A stretch of 64,000 nt of DNA from Psychroserpens mesophilus (lineage in GTDB: Bacteria > Bacteroidota > Bacteroidia > Flavobacteriales > Flavobacteriaceae), in assembly GCF_000826645.1 (NCBI RefSeq), contig NZ_JXJP01000021.1, forward strand, positions 18,447 to 82,446, given 5' to 3'. Position 1 is the stretch's first letter. The number at the start of each line of letters is the position of its first letter. Shown piece after piece: positions 9,665 to 19,126 of the stretch. Below the pieces are notes generated by a model. It had not been told where the DNA came from and made no database searches. It saw nothing but the letters and a program-made list of their open reading frames with translations. Both the position numbers and the translations under genes were made by a program.

Positions 9665-10369
9665 TTAGATGAGTTCAATTTCTTCATTTATTTTTAAGTT
9701 GAAGCGTTTTCTAAACAGATATACACCTAAGTATAAAAAAGGTGTATCAAGAGCTGCTACCAAAACTTTAAATAAAAATCCGCTTAGGAGTAATCCTTTG
9801 AAGTTTTCCCAAGGAATAATGCCGAAAGAGCTCAATAAGGTTAAGATGGTTAGTGTGTCGACGAATTGTGAAAACCAGGTAGAAAAATTATTCCGTAGCC
9901 ATAGGTGTTTCCCTTGTGTTAAGCGCTTCCAGAAATGATAAATTTGAATGTCAACAAATTGCGCAAATAAATAGGTTATCATGCTTGCAAATACAGCAAT
10001 TGCCGAATTACCAAATACATTTGAAAACGTTTCATCATCAACATAAGACCACGATGTTGCAGGCATGTTGCTTGAAACTAATATGATTAATAACGAAAAT
10101 ACTGAAGCAAAAATTCCAGCTACTACCACTTGGTTGGCACGCTTTTTTCCATAAATTTCACTGATTAAGTCAGTGATTAAAAACGTAAGAGGATAGGGTA
10201 ATATGCCAACAGAGATTTCGAACAACTTTGCACCAAAAATTTCAACATCAAATGGATACCAGTAAAAAAACTTTTGAAATATAAGATTGGAAACTACTAA
10301 AGACGTTATAAACAGAGCAGCTAAGAATAAATAGATTTTTTGCGCAGCGAGTTTGTCTTTTAGGGTCAT
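9665..10369 (-). CDS. Queuosine precursor transporter (YhhQ/QPTR family)
   Basis: A 234-residue integral membrane protein with about six hydrophobic segments and the family's acidic signature LTFLITDLISEIYGKKRA after the second helix. Proteins of the former DUF165/VUT family import queuine-pathway precursors such as preQ0 or preQ1 across the inner membrane for tRNA modification. The motif and hydrophobic pattern support the family. Which precursor is carried cannot be read from the sequence. It is divergent from the folK-dNK gene, with a spacer of 70 bases. Confidence 0.88.
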   Translation of the reverse strand: MTLKDKLAAQKIYLFLAALFITSLVVSNLIFQKFFYWYPFDVEIFGAKLFEISVGILPYPLTFLITDLISEIYGKKRANQVVVAGIFASVFSLLIILVSSNMPATSWSYVDDETFSNVFGNSAIAVFASMITYLFAQFVDIQIYHFWKRLTQGKHLWLRNNFSTWFSQFVDTLTILTLLSSFGIIPWENFKGLLLSGFLFKVLVAALDTPFLYLGVYLFRKRFNLKINEEIELI

Positions 10370-10439
10370 AAATTGTGAATAAATACTTGCTGTAAATATA
10401 CGTCAAAGTGATTTTCTTTTCATTATTTTGGCAATCATT

Positions 10440-11570
10440 ATGAATCCACCTAACCACATTTACATAGCTCTTGGGAGTAATAAAGGCGACAGACTAAAGC
10501 ATCTGCAGAACGCTGTTGACTTGATTTTTAAGGATATAGGAAAGGTGAATATTATTGCTAAGGTATATAATACGCCTGCTTTCGGCTTTGAAGGTGACGA
10601 TTTTTTGAACACCTGTCTTTTTGCTGAAACAGATTATTCTGCGGAAATTGTATTAGACAAACTTTTAGATATTGAAACCAAATTAGGCCGCATTAGAACT
10701 ACTTCTGAAACTTATGAAGCCAGAACGATTGATTTAGATCTCTTGTTTTTTAACGATGCCAGAATAGATTCAGAATTTTTAAAAATTCCACATCCTGAAT
10801 TGCATAAACGGAAGTTTGTATTGTATCCATTACACGATATTGCTTCCAAGTTAAAACATCCTGTTTTGCAGCAATCTATTGCTGAACTATTGGAATTATG
10901 TGAGGATCAAAGTGATATTGAACCTATTAAAATCTGGCTTAAGAACCCTTCAAAACAGTTTAATTTTTCCAATCAGAATTATATTGCCATCGAAGGAAAC
11001 ATTGGCGCAGGAAAAACAAGTTTAGCTCATAAAATTGCGTACGATTTTAATGCTAAACTCATTTTAGAACGCTTTGCTGACAATCCCTTTCTGCCAAAAT
11101 TTTATGAAGAACCACAACGCTATGCCTTCACTTTAGAAATGTCATTTCTTGCCGATCGTTATCAGCAAATTAGTGATGATTTATCACAATTGGATTTGTT
11201 TAAGGATTTTATGGTGAGCGATTATGATATTTATAAATCGCTAATTTTTTCAAAAATCACCTTGCCTGAAGATGAATTTAAACTCTACAGAAAGCTGTTT
11301 TACCTCATGTATAAAGATATCGCCAAGCCAGATTTATATGTGTACCTCTATCAAAATACCCAACGTTTACAAGAAAACATTAAAAAACGTGGTCGCGATT
11401 ATGAACAGAATATTGACAGCGAGTATTTAGAGAAAATTAATTCAGGATATCTCGAATTTTTGAAGAATCAAAGTGAACTCAATGTTAAAATTATTGATAT
11501 TTCTGAAAAAGACTTTGTTTTGAATCGTACGGATTATTTATGGTTGCTTAACGAGATTTGTAAAACCTGA
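10440..11570 (+). CDS. folK: HPPK (FolK)-deoxynucleoside kinase fusion
   Basis: This 376-residue protein joins two enzymes. Residues 1 to about 165 are 6-hydroxymethyl-7,8-dihydropterin pyrophosphokinase, with the N-terminal ALGSNKGDRLKHL and the Asp-rich signature EARTIDLDLLFF. This step supplies the pterin for folate. From about residue 180 it is a deoxynucleoside kinase with P-loop GNIGAGKTS (from Gly186), the ERFADNPFL substrate segment and a basic RLQENIKKRGRDYE lid. The dNK salvages deoxynucleosides. Both halves look intact. I chose ATG 10440; an in-frame TTG at 10428 would add only four residues. The stop overlaps the ATG of the next gene by one base, so they are translationally coupled. 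Confidence 0.92.
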   Translation: MNPPNHIYIALGSNKGDRLKHLQNAVDLIFKDIGKVNIIAKVYNTPAFGFEGDDFLNTCLFAETDYSAEIVLDKLLDIETKLGRIRTTSETYEARTIDLDLLFFNDARIDSEFLKIPHPELHKRKFVLYPLHDIASKLKHPVLQQSIAELLELCEDQSDIEPIKIWLKNPSKQFNFSNQNYIAIEGNIGAGKTSLAHKIAYDFNAKLILERFADNPFLPKFYEEPQRYAFTLEMSFLADRYQQISDDLSQLDLFKDFMVSDYDIYKSLIFSKITLPEDEFKLYRKLFYLMYKDIAKPDLYVYLYQNTQRLQENIKKRGRDYEQNIDSEYLEKINSGYLEFLKNQSELNVKIIDISEKDFVLNRTDYLWLLNEICKT

Positions 11571-12055
11571 TGAAATATCGCATTGAAATCATTAAAGATC
11601 GATTCGTTATAGGCATGAAAACGAGAACGTCTGTTTTGAATATTAATGAAAACACGAAGCAATTGGCACAAGTGTTTATGCCCAGACGACATGAAGTGTT
11701 ATCCAGAATTGGTAAGCATGTCTTTTCTATTCAAAATTATGGCAAGGATTTTACGCCAGCTAATCCAAATTCAGAATTCGACAAGTGGATTGGTATAGAA
11801 GTTGACAATACGAGTGATATTCCCAAAGGTATGGACTCCTTTGTCATTTCATCTGGAACATTTGTTGTGTTTAGTTTTAAAGGTTCGGTTTCAGAACTCC
11901 CAAAACAACGAGCTTATATTTTTCAAGAGTGGTTGCCGAATTCAGGATATCAACTCGATCAAAAAGCACACTTCGAAATTTTAAGTGAAGATTACAGTAA
12001 AGACCTTCAGAATATTAAAGAAGAGATCTGGATTCCGATTAAACAAGTAGAATGA
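11570..12055 (+). CDS. GyrI-like / effector-binding domain protein
   Basis: A 161-residue protein consistent with the GyrI-like (AraC-type effector-binding, SHS2) fold: an opening strand with FVIGMKTRTSVLN, a middle WIGIEVDNTSDIPKGMDSFVI, a SGTFVVFSFKGSV strand, and a C-terminal EWLPNSGYQLDQKAHFE plus EIWIPIKQ. Solo domains of this kind bind small or hydrophobic molecules. There is no DNA-binding domain. The ATG overlaps the stop of folK-dNK (TGATG), which indicates co-translation, but a functional link is not obvious. The 119 bases after it show no convincing terminator. Confidence 0.75.
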   Translation: MKYRIEIIKDRFVIGMKTRTSVLNINENTKQLAQVFMPRRHEVLSRIGKHVFSIQNYGKDFTPANPNSEFDKWIGIEVDNTSDIPKGMDSFVISSGTFVVFSFKGSVSELPKQRAYIFQEWLPNSGYQLDQKAHFEILSEDYSKDLQNIKEEIWIPIKQVE

Positions 12056-12174
12056 GTTGATGTCATTTTGATCTTGCCGAGAATTCTTTTTGTTTATGAA
12101 AGATTCTTCAGTCATTCTTCCTTATGAATAACACTATGTTTAAGATGTATTTTATTCAATATTTTCATCAGAAT

Positions 12175-12819
12175 TTATAATGTATGGAGTGTCGTTACAA
12201 TCTGACCTTTGTTTTCAGCTAAAACAACCTTGTTTAATATAGATGTTTTGTTAACTTTTAAGTTAAAAGGCGATTTTAATATATCAACACCACTGTTGTG
12301 CTTCAGCCTGATCCCTTGTCCTGAAATTATATCGTTATTAGGTGTGAAGCTTCCGTTTGGAATATGTTCGGTTAAAATGATGTATTTATAATGTTTCAGT
12401 TTTTTTATAACACTTTGAATTTCAGTATTTGATAAATGCTGAAGTACTTGTCTCAGAATGATGCAATCAGCAGTCGGAAGCTTATCTTTTGCAATATCTA
12501 AACATTGAAACTCAAGATGGTCTTCTTTAAATTTGGTTTTGTTTCGTTTAATGAGGTTATCTACGATATCAACTGCTATATAAGTTTTAGAGTGCTTTGT
12601 GAGGTGTTTTCCAATATTAAAATCACCACAACCCAAATCACAAACAACCAAATTATTATTGTGAGATTTTAAAAATGAAGTAACAGCTTCAATATAAGGT
12701 ATTGCAATTTCAGAATTATGAGAGCCTTCTCCTGAATAGAAATCAAATGATTTTCCGCCCCAAAGATGCTGCTCATAAATTTGTGTCATAGCAGCTTTTG
12801 TTGGCCATGGTTGTTTCAT
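12175..12819 (-). CDS. Class I SAM-dependent methyltransferase
   Basis: A 214-residue Rossmann-fold methyltransferase. Motif I is LVVCDLGCGDFNIGKHL (about residues 57-73), followed by an acidic residue at the end of strand 2 (YIAVDIVD) and a motif-IV-like segment ADCIILRQVLQHLSN. The substrate is not identifiable; the class covers small molecules, lipids and proteins. It stands alone, flanked by spacers of 119 and 136 bases that carry degenerate inverted-repeat sequence. Confidence 0.8.
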   Translation of the reverse strand: MKQPWPTKAAMTQIYEQHLWGGKSFDFYSGEGSHNSEIAIPYIEAVTSFLKSHNNNLVVCDLGCGDFNIGKHLTKHSKTYIAVDIVDNLIKRNKTKFKEDHLEFQCLDIAKDKLPTADCIILRQVLQHLSNTEIQSVIKKLKHYKYIILTEHIPNGSFTPNNDIISGQGIRLKHNSGVDILKSPFNLKVNKTSILNKVVLAENKGQIVTTLHTL

Positions 12820-12955
12820 AATAATTTTAAAAATTTGTCATTTAGCACGTAATGTGAAATCTACTCATATGAGATCCTGAAATTGAAGATTCATGAATAC
12901 AAAAGTTTGAAATAATGACCTATGAATAATCAAGTTCAGGATGACAATTCCTAAT

Positions 12956-13492
12956 TTAGTTGTTTGTTCTCATTTTACTAAACACATCCCAAACCACAAC
13001 ACCACAACTCACCGAAATATTTAAAGAATGCTTAGTGCCATATTGCGGAATTTCGATCACTACATCACTAGCATCAACAACATCTTGTGTAACACCTTTT
13101 ACTTCGTTACCAAAAACTAATGCATAAGTTGAGTTATGTTGAGGTGTGAAGTTGTGAAGTAAAGTAGCGTTTTCAGCCTGTTCGATACTGATGACTTTTA
13201 TGCCTTCCGTTTGTAATTTTTTGACTAGTTCAGCAGTGTTCTCTGCATATTCCCAGTCAACAGTTTCAGTGCTTCCTAAAGCGGTTTTTCTAATGTCATT
13301 ATGAGGAGGTGTTGCTGTAATTCCGCAGAGATAAATTTTATCAACTAAAAAAGCATCGCTCGTTCTAAAAACCGAACCAATATTGTTTAGGCTTCTTATA
13401 TTATCTAGAATAATAATGAGAGGTGTTTTTTTTGCCGATTTAAATTCGTCTATGTTTAATCGGTCAAGTTCACTATTTTTTAGTTTTCGCAT
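12956..13492 (-). CDS. SpoU (TrmH) family RNA methyltransferase
   Basis: A 178-residue SPOUT-class methyltransferase that 2'-O-methylates ribose in tRNA or rRNA. The three trefoil-knot motifs are present: motif 1 with NIRSLNNIGSVFRTSDAF, motif 2 with ALVFGNEVKGV, and motif 3 with EIPQYGTKHSLNISVSCGVVVW. The short length without an N-terminal RNA-binding extension matches the TrmH/TrmL-like group rather than RlmB. The target nucleotide cannot be decided from sequence. It is divergent from mutS, with a spacer of 110 bases. Confidence 0.88.
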   Translation of the reverse strand: MRKLKNSELDRLNIDEFKSAKKTPLIIILDNIRSLNNIGSVFRTSDAFLVDKIYLCGITATPPHNDIRKTALGSTETVDWEYAENTAELVKKLQTEGIKVISIEQAENATLLHNFTPQHNSTYALVFGNEVKGVTQDVVDASDVVIEIPQYGTKHSLNISVSCGVVVWDVFSKMRTNN

Positions 13493-13602
13493 GTTAAAAT
13501 CTTACTCGTTTTGTAGATAACTTATGGGTATTGAGTTTTATAAAACTTTAAAATATAAGTACTTTAGCAGTCTTACAATGATCACAAAAATACATAAAAC
13601 CA

Positions 13603-16215
13603 TTGGCTAAAAAAGTAAAAAAGGAAACACCATTAATGAAACAGTACAATGCTATCAAGGCAAAGTATCCTGATGCCTTGTTGTTGTTTAGAGTTGGAGA
13701 TTTTTATGAAACCTTTGGAAGTGATGCCGTAAAAGCATCCAAAATATTAGATATCATTTTAACGAAAAGAGGAGCAGGTAGTGAGACAGAAACCGAATTA
13801 GCTGGTTTTCCTCACCATTCTTTAAATACCTACTTACCAAAATTAGTCAAAGCTGGTTGTCGTGTTGCCATTTGTGATCAACTTGAAGATCCGAAACAGA
13901 CCAAGACCATTGTGAAACGAGGCGTTACCGAACTGGTCACTCCAGGAGTGGCTTTAAATGATGATATTTTACACTCAAAATCGAATAATTTTTTGGCTTC
14001 TGTGTATTTTGGTTCACATGCCGTAGGCGTTTCATTTTTAGATGTGTCAACAGGTGAATTTTTTATATCTCAGGGCAATGAAGAATACATTGATAAATTA
14101 CTTCAAAACTTTAAGCCTAGTGAAGTGCTGGTGTCTAAACCCAGTAAATTAAAATACAATGCTGCTTTTGGAAATGATTTTCACGCGTTTTATTTAGAAG
14201 ATTGGGTGTATCAAGATGATTATGCCAACGACACCTTACTCAAGCATTTTAATACCAAATCATTAAAAGGTTTTGGAATCGAAGATTTGTATGAAGGCAT
14301 TGTGGCTTCAGGTGCTATTTTGCATTACTTAAGTGAAACGCAACATCATAAATTACAGCATATTGCATCCATTCAGCGCTTAATAAAAGGAGATCATGTC
14401 TGGATGGATCGCTTTACCATTAAAAATCTAGAGTTGTATCAATCGACTAATCAAAATGCAGTGACTTTAGTCGATGTGATTGATAAAACCATTTCACCAA
14501 TGGGTGGACGATTACTAAAACGATGGCTTGCCTTTCCGTTAGTTAACATCGAAGCAATTAATCAACGTCTTGATGTGGTTGAGTTTCTTAATAAAGATAC
14601 CACGTTACTGAGTAATTTTCAGCAGCAATTAAAGCAAATTGGAGATATTGAACGCTTAATTTCAAAGGTTGCTACTGCTAAAATTTGTCCGAGAGAAGTT
14701 GTTCAGCTTAAAAATGCTTTGGAAGCCATTGTTCCAATAAAAGTACTAGCAGGTCAGTCAAAAAATAAAGCATTACAACATTTAGGAGAACAAATGGATG
14801 CCTGTGAAGAACTTCGTGAACGCATCAAAGCAACTTTAAATGAAGAGGCACCAGTTAATATTTTAAAAGGACATACGATTTCTTCAAATTTTTCTTTAGA
14901 ATTAAAAGAACTTAGAGAGCTTTCGGCTTCAGGAAAAGACTATTTGGATAAAATGTTGGAGCGCGAAAGTGAACGTACTGGTATTACCTCATTAAAAATT
15001 GCTTCTAATAATGTGTTTGGCTATTATATTGAAGTACGTCACACACATAAAGATAAAGTCCCTGAAGAATGGATTCGTAAGCAAACTTTAGTGAGTGCAG
15101 AGCGTTACATTACTGAAGAACTTAAAGAGTACGAAACTAAAATTTTAGGCGCTGAAGAGCGCATTTTGGCTATAGAGCAACAGTTGTTTGCAGAATTGAT
15201 TCATTGGATGATTCACTTCATTAAGCCAGTTCAGAAAAATTCGGCATTAATCGCACAATTAGATTGTCTTTGTGGATTTTCTAAATTAGCTACAGAACAC
15301 AATTATGCAAGACCAATTCTAACAGAAGGTTACGAATTAGATATTAAAAATGGAAGACATCCAGTAATTGAAAAACAGTTGCCACATGGTGAGCCATATA
15401 TAGCAAATGATGTGTATCTCGATCGTGAAAAGCAACAAATCATTATGATTACTGGTCCGAATATGTCTGGTAAGTCTGCAATTTTACGTCAGACAGCCTT
15501 AATTGTATTATTAGCGCAAATGGGAAGTTTTGTTCCTGCGGAAAAAGCAACGATTGGATTAACCGATAAGATTTTTACTAGAGTAGGTGCAAGTGATAAT
15601 ATTTCGATGGGCGAATCTACGTTTATGGTAGAAATGAATGAAACGGCTTCTATTTTGAATAATATTTCAGACAGAAGTTTGGTGCTATTGGATGAAATTG
15701 GACGAGGAACAAGTACTTATGATGGGATTTCAATTGCTTGGGCTATAAGTGAATATTTACACGAGCATCCGAGTAAGGCTAAAACCTTATTTGCGACACA
15801 TTATCATGAGTTGAATGAAATGTCTGAAACCTTTGATCGTATTAAGAATTTCAACGTATCTGTAAAAGAATTAAAAGACAATGTATTGTTTTTAAGAAAA
15901 CTGGTTGAAGGCGGAAGTGAGCATAGCTTCGGAATACACGTTGCTAAAATGGCAGGCATGCCTCAGCAAGTGATTCATCGTGCAAATAAAATATTAAAGC
16001 AATTAGAAAAATCACATTCAAGTGAGGAATTAACAGATAAGGTTAAAACGCTAGGCGATGATATGCAATTGAGTTTTTTTAATCTTGATGACCCTCTTTT
16101 AGAGCAAATTAAGGATGAAATTGTCAATATAGATATTAATACCTTGACACCAGTTGAGGCTCTAATGAAGCTAAATGAAATTAAACGTATGTTACTGAAA
16201 AAGAAACATGCATAA
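13603..16215 (+). CDS. mutS: DNA mismatch repair protein MutS
   Basis: An 870-residue MutS that detects mismatches and small loops and recruits MutL. The mismatch-reading Phe-x-Glu is in [13 protein letters not shown] near residue 40. The connector, lever and clamp domains follow. The ATPase has Walker [11 protein letters not shown] from about residue 618, Walker [18 protein letters not shown] and a FATHYHEL motif. The start is TTG at 13603: the residues [16 protein letters not shown] are expected for the family, and no ATG precedes them in frame. The ATG at 13578 is out of frame, and the first internal ATG (13636) would remove conserved residues. Normal length and no damage. Confidence 0.96.
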   Translation: MAKKVKKETPLMKQYNAIKAKYPDALLLFRVGDFYETFGSDAVKASKILDIILTKRGAGSETETELAGFPHHSLNTYLPKLVKAGCRVAICDQLEDPKQTKTIVKRGVTELVTPGVALNDDILHSKSNNFLASVYFGSHAVGVSFLDVSTGEFFISQGNEEYIDKLLQNFKPSEVLVSKPSKLKYNAAFGNDFHAFYLEDWVYQDDYANDTLLKHFNTKSLKGFGIEDLYEGIVASGAILHYLSETQHHKLQHIASIQRLIKGDHVWMDRFTIKNLELYQSTNQNAVTLVDVIDKTISPMGGRLLKRWLAFPLVNIEAINQRLDVVEFLNKDTTLLSNFQQQLKQIGDIERLISKVATAKICPREVVQLKNALEAIVPIKVLAGQSKNKALQHLGEQMDACEELRERIKATLNEEAPVNILKGHTISSNFSLELKELRELSASGKDYLDKMLERESERTGITSLKIASNNVFGYYIEVRHTHKDKVPEEWIRKQTLVSAERYITEELKEYETKILGAEERILAIEQQLFAELIHWMIHFIKPVQKNSALIAQLDCLCGFSKLATEHNYARPILTEGYELDIKNGRHPVIEKQLPHGEPYIANDVYLDREKQQIIMITGPNMSGKSAILRQTALIVLLAQMGSFVPAEKATIGLTDKIFTRVGASDNISMGESTFMVEMNETASILNNISDRSLVLLDEIGRGTSTYDGISIAWAISEYLHEHPSKAKTLFATHYHELNEMSETFDRIKNFNVSVKELKDNVLFLRKLVEGGSEHSFGIHVAKMAGMPQQVIHRANKILKQLEKSHSSEELTDKVKTLGDDMQLSFFNLDDPLLEQIKDEIVNIDINTLTPVEALMKLNEIKRMLLKKKHA

Positions 16216-16243
16216 AAATATCTGAGTTTTTTTTTAAAAAGGC

Positions 16244-16273
16244 TTTGCTTTTCTGATAAAAGTCTTAAATTTG
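16244..16273 (+). promoter_or_regulatory. Bacteroidota-type promoter for the tRNA genes
   Basis: TTTG (16244-16247), an 18-base spacer and TAAATTTG (16266-16273) match the Bacteroidota consensus TTTG-N17-19-TAnnTTTG. The -7 element ends 39 bases before tRNA-Gly. Confidence 0.8.
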
Positions 16274-16312
16274 CCCTCGCAATAACAAAGAACGTTCTTA
16301 TACATTGCTAAT

Positions 16313-16384
16313 GCGAAAGTAGCTCAGGGGTAGAGCATCACCTTGCCAAGGTGAGGGTCGCGGGTTCAAATCCCGTCTTTCGCT
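16313..16384 (+). tRNA. tRNA-Gly(GCC)
   Basis: A complete 72-base cloverleaf: acceptor GCGAAAG/CTTTCGC, D arm GCTC...GAGC, anticodon stem TCACC/GGTGA with loop TTGCCAA (anticodon GCC), T stem GCGGG/CCCGT with TTCAAAT loop, and discriminator T. The 3' CCA is not encoded. It is followed by tRNA-Leu 43 bases later. Confidence 0.95.
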
Positions 16385-16427
16385 CTACGCTTAAAAATAT
16401 ACCAATTTAGTCAGTCGAGACTAAAAC

Positions 16428-16512
16428 GCTGAAGTGGTGGAATTGGTAGACACGTTGGACTTAAAATCCAATGTCCGTTTAGGACGTACGGGTTCAAGTC
16501 CCGTCTTCAGTA
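16428..16512 (+). tRNA. tRNA-Leu(TAA)
   Basis: An 85-base class II tRNA: acceptor GCTGAAG/CTTCAGT (first pair G-U), anticodon stem TTGGA/TCCAA with loop CTTAAAA (anticodon TAA), variable arm TGTCCGTTTAGGACG, T stem ACGGG/CCCGT, discriminator A. CCA is not encoded. The T arm and 3' acceptor strand are the integration target of the 12.3-kb element that follows; integration preserved the full tRNA. Confidence 0.96.
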
Positions 16513-16514
16513 CT
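16493..16514 (+). repeat. Left attachment site (attL), 22-bp direct repeat
   Basis: The T-loop and acceptor end of tRNA-Leu plus two bases are identical to 28806-28827. Flanking bases differ at once on both sides, as expected for a recombination core. Confidence 0.9.
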
Positions 16515-16518
16515 TAGA

Positions 16519-16562
16519 AAAACCGTAATTACTTTATTTATAAAGTGTTACGGTTTTCTTTT
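16519..16562 (+). terminator. Terminator inside the element, after tRNA-Leu
   Basis: A 10-bp stem AAAACCGTAA/TTACGGTTTT with an inner ACTTTA/TAAAGT stem, followed by CTTTTT. It lies inside the element, directly beyond attL, so the element brings its own stop for tRNA transcription. The ancestral terminator now appears to sit at 28832-28868. Confidence 0.75.
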
Positions 16563-16571
16563 TATTATATT

Positions 16572-16588
16572 TGTACGGTTTTTGTACG
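16572..16588. repeat. Left pair of TGTACG repeats (putative integrase arm sites)
   Basis: TGTACG occurs at 16572-16577 and 16583-16588, spaced 11 bases apart, about one helical turn. The same hexamer occurs three times at 28644-28670 near the other end. Pairs of short repeats at both ends of an integrated element are typical of arm-type binding sites. Confidence 0.5.
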
Positions 16589-16611
16589 ATTAAAGAAAAT
16601 ACAAGTTTTTT

Positions 16612-17607
16612 TTAAATTTTCTCACAGATATCTTTTTCTAGTTTAAAAATCAAATCTCCTCTTTCAGGTTTAGTAGAATATATAGAACTAATTAGGTCCA
16701 AGTTATTTGATTTTTTTTGAATAGTGGAAGTCTTTTTTGTGATTCCATTTATCAAATCTGTTCTTTCTATTTTATAATGTGCAAGTTTTTGAAAATATCT
16801 TAATACTTCTGAATTTGGATGGCCATAGGAATTTGGACCGACTGAAAATACTATTGGTGTTTCTTTCGTTCTTTTTCGTAACTGCCAAAATAGAATATTA
16901 TGGTTTCTCTTAGATCCGTGATGAGGTGATTGACCTAAGCCAATTCTATTCAATCCCAGTCGCCCACTTTTCCTGTTACCGATTCTTGTAAGAACATTTT
17001 TTTCTGAATCGGAAGTTAATAATGCTGAGATTTTATCATTATAAATTCTTAATACTGTAGACAGCCAGTTAGCATTTGGATGCCCAAAAACACCTTCTTC
17101 GTCAAAAGGAAATTTTACACTACTAATGTATTTATCTATTTCGATAGAAGAAGGAGCCAATACTTCCATTTTAAATTCTTCTCCGAGAGGAATAATCATA
17201 TTGGGGTTATCATCTAAAACATACCTTTCGATTTGATTATTATCTATCATTTTGTTTAAAAATAACCACAATTTCTGAAGTTCTCTGCTAGCCTCTTTAC
17301 TGCGTGTTGCCATCATCAAGTAATCGGGTGTAACAAGTGAGGTATGTAAAAACCTCTTTACCTTAATGTTGTTTTTTATGCAATAATCTAAAAGATCAAA
17401 CATTCCTGAAAAGTGGTCTAAATGGGGGTGTGTTAATAAAATAAATTCTATTTCTATTATATTATTAACCTTAATATGATCTAAAACTGGATTGGAATTG
17501 GAGTAAATATTACAATCAATTATAGCAATTTTATTTGTGTCATCCTCTGACCACTCGAGTATAATTGAATCACCTTGTCCAACGTCTTTAAAAATTAATC
17601 TTACCAC
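16612..17607 (-). CDS. ComEC/Rec2-type metallo-beta-lactamase hydrolase
   Basis: A 331-residue soluble metallo-beta-lactamase-fold protein. The opening DVGQGDSIILEW is the signature of the ComEC-type branch. The metal ligands are present as HPHLDH (His60, His62, Asp64, His65), Asp200 in ALLTSDSE and the double histidine in SPHHGS (His229, His230). It has none of the membrane segments of the ComEC channel. ComEC-type hydrolases act on nucleic acids or nucleotides, and solo versions recur in anti-phage and other mobile cargo. It is the last gene of a three-gene operon: its start overlaps the end of the preceding gene by 7 bases. Fold and active site are confident; role in defence is inference from operon and location. 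Confidence 0.85.
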   Translation of the reverse strand: MVRLIFKDVGQGDSIILEWSEDDTNKIAIIDCNIYSNSNPVLDHIKVNNIIEIEFILLTHPHLDHFSGMFDLLDYCIKNNIKVKRFLHTSLVTPDYLMMATRSKEASRELQKLWLFLNKMIDNNQIERYVLDDNPNMIIPLGEEFKMEVLAPSSIEIDKYISSVKFPFDEEGVFGHPNANWLSTVLRIYNDKISALLTSDSEKNVLTRIGNRKSGRLGLNRIGLGQSPHHGSKRNHNILFWQLRKRTKETPIVFSVGPNSYGHPNSEVLRYFQKLAHYKIERTDLINGITKKTSTIQKKSNNLDLISSIYSTKPERGDLIFKLEKDICEKI

Positions 17608-18320
17608 TTATCTAACTTCTTATCTTGAACCCTTCCTTTGAGCTCTTCCCATCCGTCTTTTAAATCAAATAAGTCTAAATTAACTAAGCCTTTACCCGGA
17701 TATATATCAATTCTAAATGATCCTGGTTTAGTTTTTATTTTCATTAAAATTGGAATATCATTGTCAAGATCGGTAACATTATTAAATAATTTTCGAGGAA
17801 ATACTCGGCTTTCAAAATACTTTAATTCTTCATCAAGTAAACAATCTACGTAAACACTTTCTTCATTAAAACTTATGACCTTACTTTGAATTGATTCTAC
17901 ACTATCCCAATTTTCATTTAAAATAGTCTCTTTATTTTTGAAGAGGTTTTCTAAAAATAAACCAGCATCTTCGGCATTTGAATAGGATTCAATTTCGTTA
18001 GGTAAAATATCATCATCAGAATCAGTAGTAGTTATAGTGGGCTGAGCAGAATCTTTCAAATGATTATCAGATGATGTGATTTCTTCTTGCGCCATGGTGT
18101 GGCCGACATAAGCAGTAAAATGCCTTAAATTCTCTACATGCCGAGGTTCATTTAGTGCATTAAAATTAAAATTTTTCCGCCAAGAATGTTCAAAATAAGT
18201 TATCTTAGATAAATCTTTAACAATCAAGTTACTATGCCTTTTAAAAGGGTCGTAACTAAAAACCGGAACTTTATGGTCTAGCCCTAAATTACCTTTTATT
18301 TTTTTCTCAGTTTCTTGCAT
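17601..18320 (-). CDS. Unrecognised protein, middle gene of the MBL operon
   Basis: A 239-residue protein I do not recognise. There is no signal peptide or membrane helix. Residues 1-80 are mixed and basic, residues about 82-115 form a Ser/Asp/Thr-rich acidic linker, and residues 140-239 form a beta-rich C-terminal half that looks like a small domain. The C-terminus is charged (GRVQDKKLDKW). It overlaps both neighbours (25 bases with the upstream gene, 7 with the metallo-beta-lactamase gene), which indicates a tightly coupled operon and probably one complex or pathway. The low-complexity linker between two ordered halves would suit an adaptor. No function is claimed. Confidence 0.75.
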   Translation of the reverse strand: MQETEKKIKGNLGLDHKVPVFSYDPFKRHSNLIVKDLSKITYFEHSWRKNFNFNALNEPRHVENLRHFTAYVGHTMAQEEITSSDNHLKDSAQPTITTTDSDDDILPNEIESYSNAEDAGLFLENLFKNKETILNENWDSVESIQSKVISFNEESVYVDCLLDEELKYFESRVFPRKLFNNVTDLDNDIPILMKIKTKPGSFRIDIYPGKGLVNLDLFDLKDGWEELKGRVQDKKLDKW

Positions 18321-19000
18321 AGATCAGAGAATATTTTAGTCGATTTTTCCTCTTCTTTCGAGAAATTATCTAAGTTAATTTCGTTTGATTTTAAAAAGTT
18401 CTTGTACTCAAATATAACGCCGGTAAATTCAATATCACCTAGTCTATTAATATTTAATGGAACAATAGTCCTATTCATAATATCTGTGGGATTCAAATAA
18501 GGACCAAATCTAATTTCCGTTAAATCACCAGATTCTTTTTTTTCCAACATTACTATTGCGTAATCAGAAAATTCCGAAGATATATCCTCTAAATCATCAT
18601 TAAATATTTTACTCTTAAACAACTTTGGTAAATTATCTAAACTTGTGTCAAGTTTTGCCACATAAGTAGTAGCAAACAAGAACGACTTAATATTACCGAA
18701 TCCTTCGATTGATTTTATCCTATCTAATATTTTTAAAAAAGGTATTTCTACATAGGACTTTTTCTTAACAAAAGTTTTTATTTCTCCCTGTCCTCTGAGA
18801 ACTAATCTATCCCAAGAAACCATTATGAGATAATTGTCTTCATCAAACTTTAAAATCGTCATTTCTTCAGTGCTATTTTGTTTGTCAACACTGACATCAC
18901 TTGCTAACTTTACAAATGGAGCCAATAGACTTCTTGATATTTCAGAAAAATCTAGAATTTTAGTAAATCGGATTTCAAATTGAAATGCGGTATTTATCAT
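18296..19000 (-). CDS. Unrecognised protein, first gene of the MBL operon
   Basis: A 234-residue protein without recognised motifs, signal peptide or membrane segment. It has an alternating strand/helix pattern through about residue 200 and a Lys/Glu-rich helical tail. The overall look (an opening strand FQFEIRFTKIL, then a strand block YLIMVSWDRLVLRGQG, then ATTYVAKLDTSL) resembles small two-layer proteins such as the TIGR04255-like group found in mobile cargo, but I cannot support that assignment. It is first in the operon, with its ATG at 18998-19000. It overlaps the next gene by 25 bases. Confidence 0.7.
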   Translation of the reverse strand: MINTAFQFEIRFTKILDFSEISRSLLAPFVKLASDVSVDKQNSTEEMTILKFDEDNYLIMVSWDRLVLRGQGEIKTFVKKKSYVEIPFLKILDRIKSIEGFGNIKSFLFATTYVAKLDTSLDNLPKLFKSKIFNDDLEDISSEFSDYAIVMLEKKESGDLTEIRFGPYLNPTDIMNRTIVPLNINRLGDIEFTGVIFEYKNFLKSNEINLDNFSKEEEKSTKIFSDLCKKLRKK

Positions 19001-19126
19001 TTTAAATGATTTATTTGAAGTTAAATATAAAAAAATAGATGAATATGAGTACTAATTTTAGTTCTTATTTCATTTCCTCATCTCTTTTTTCATAGGCTTT
19101 ATTTGCATTTATTTATTTAATTATGA

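Noticed and set aside
12841..12945. Inverted repeat ATCCTGAA...TTCAGGAT between two minus-strand genes, and similar sequence at 12056-12170
   Set aside because: The arms are 53 bases apart and there is no T run, so it is not a terminator. It may be a degenerate dispersed repeat, but I see only fragments and cannot show a family within the window.
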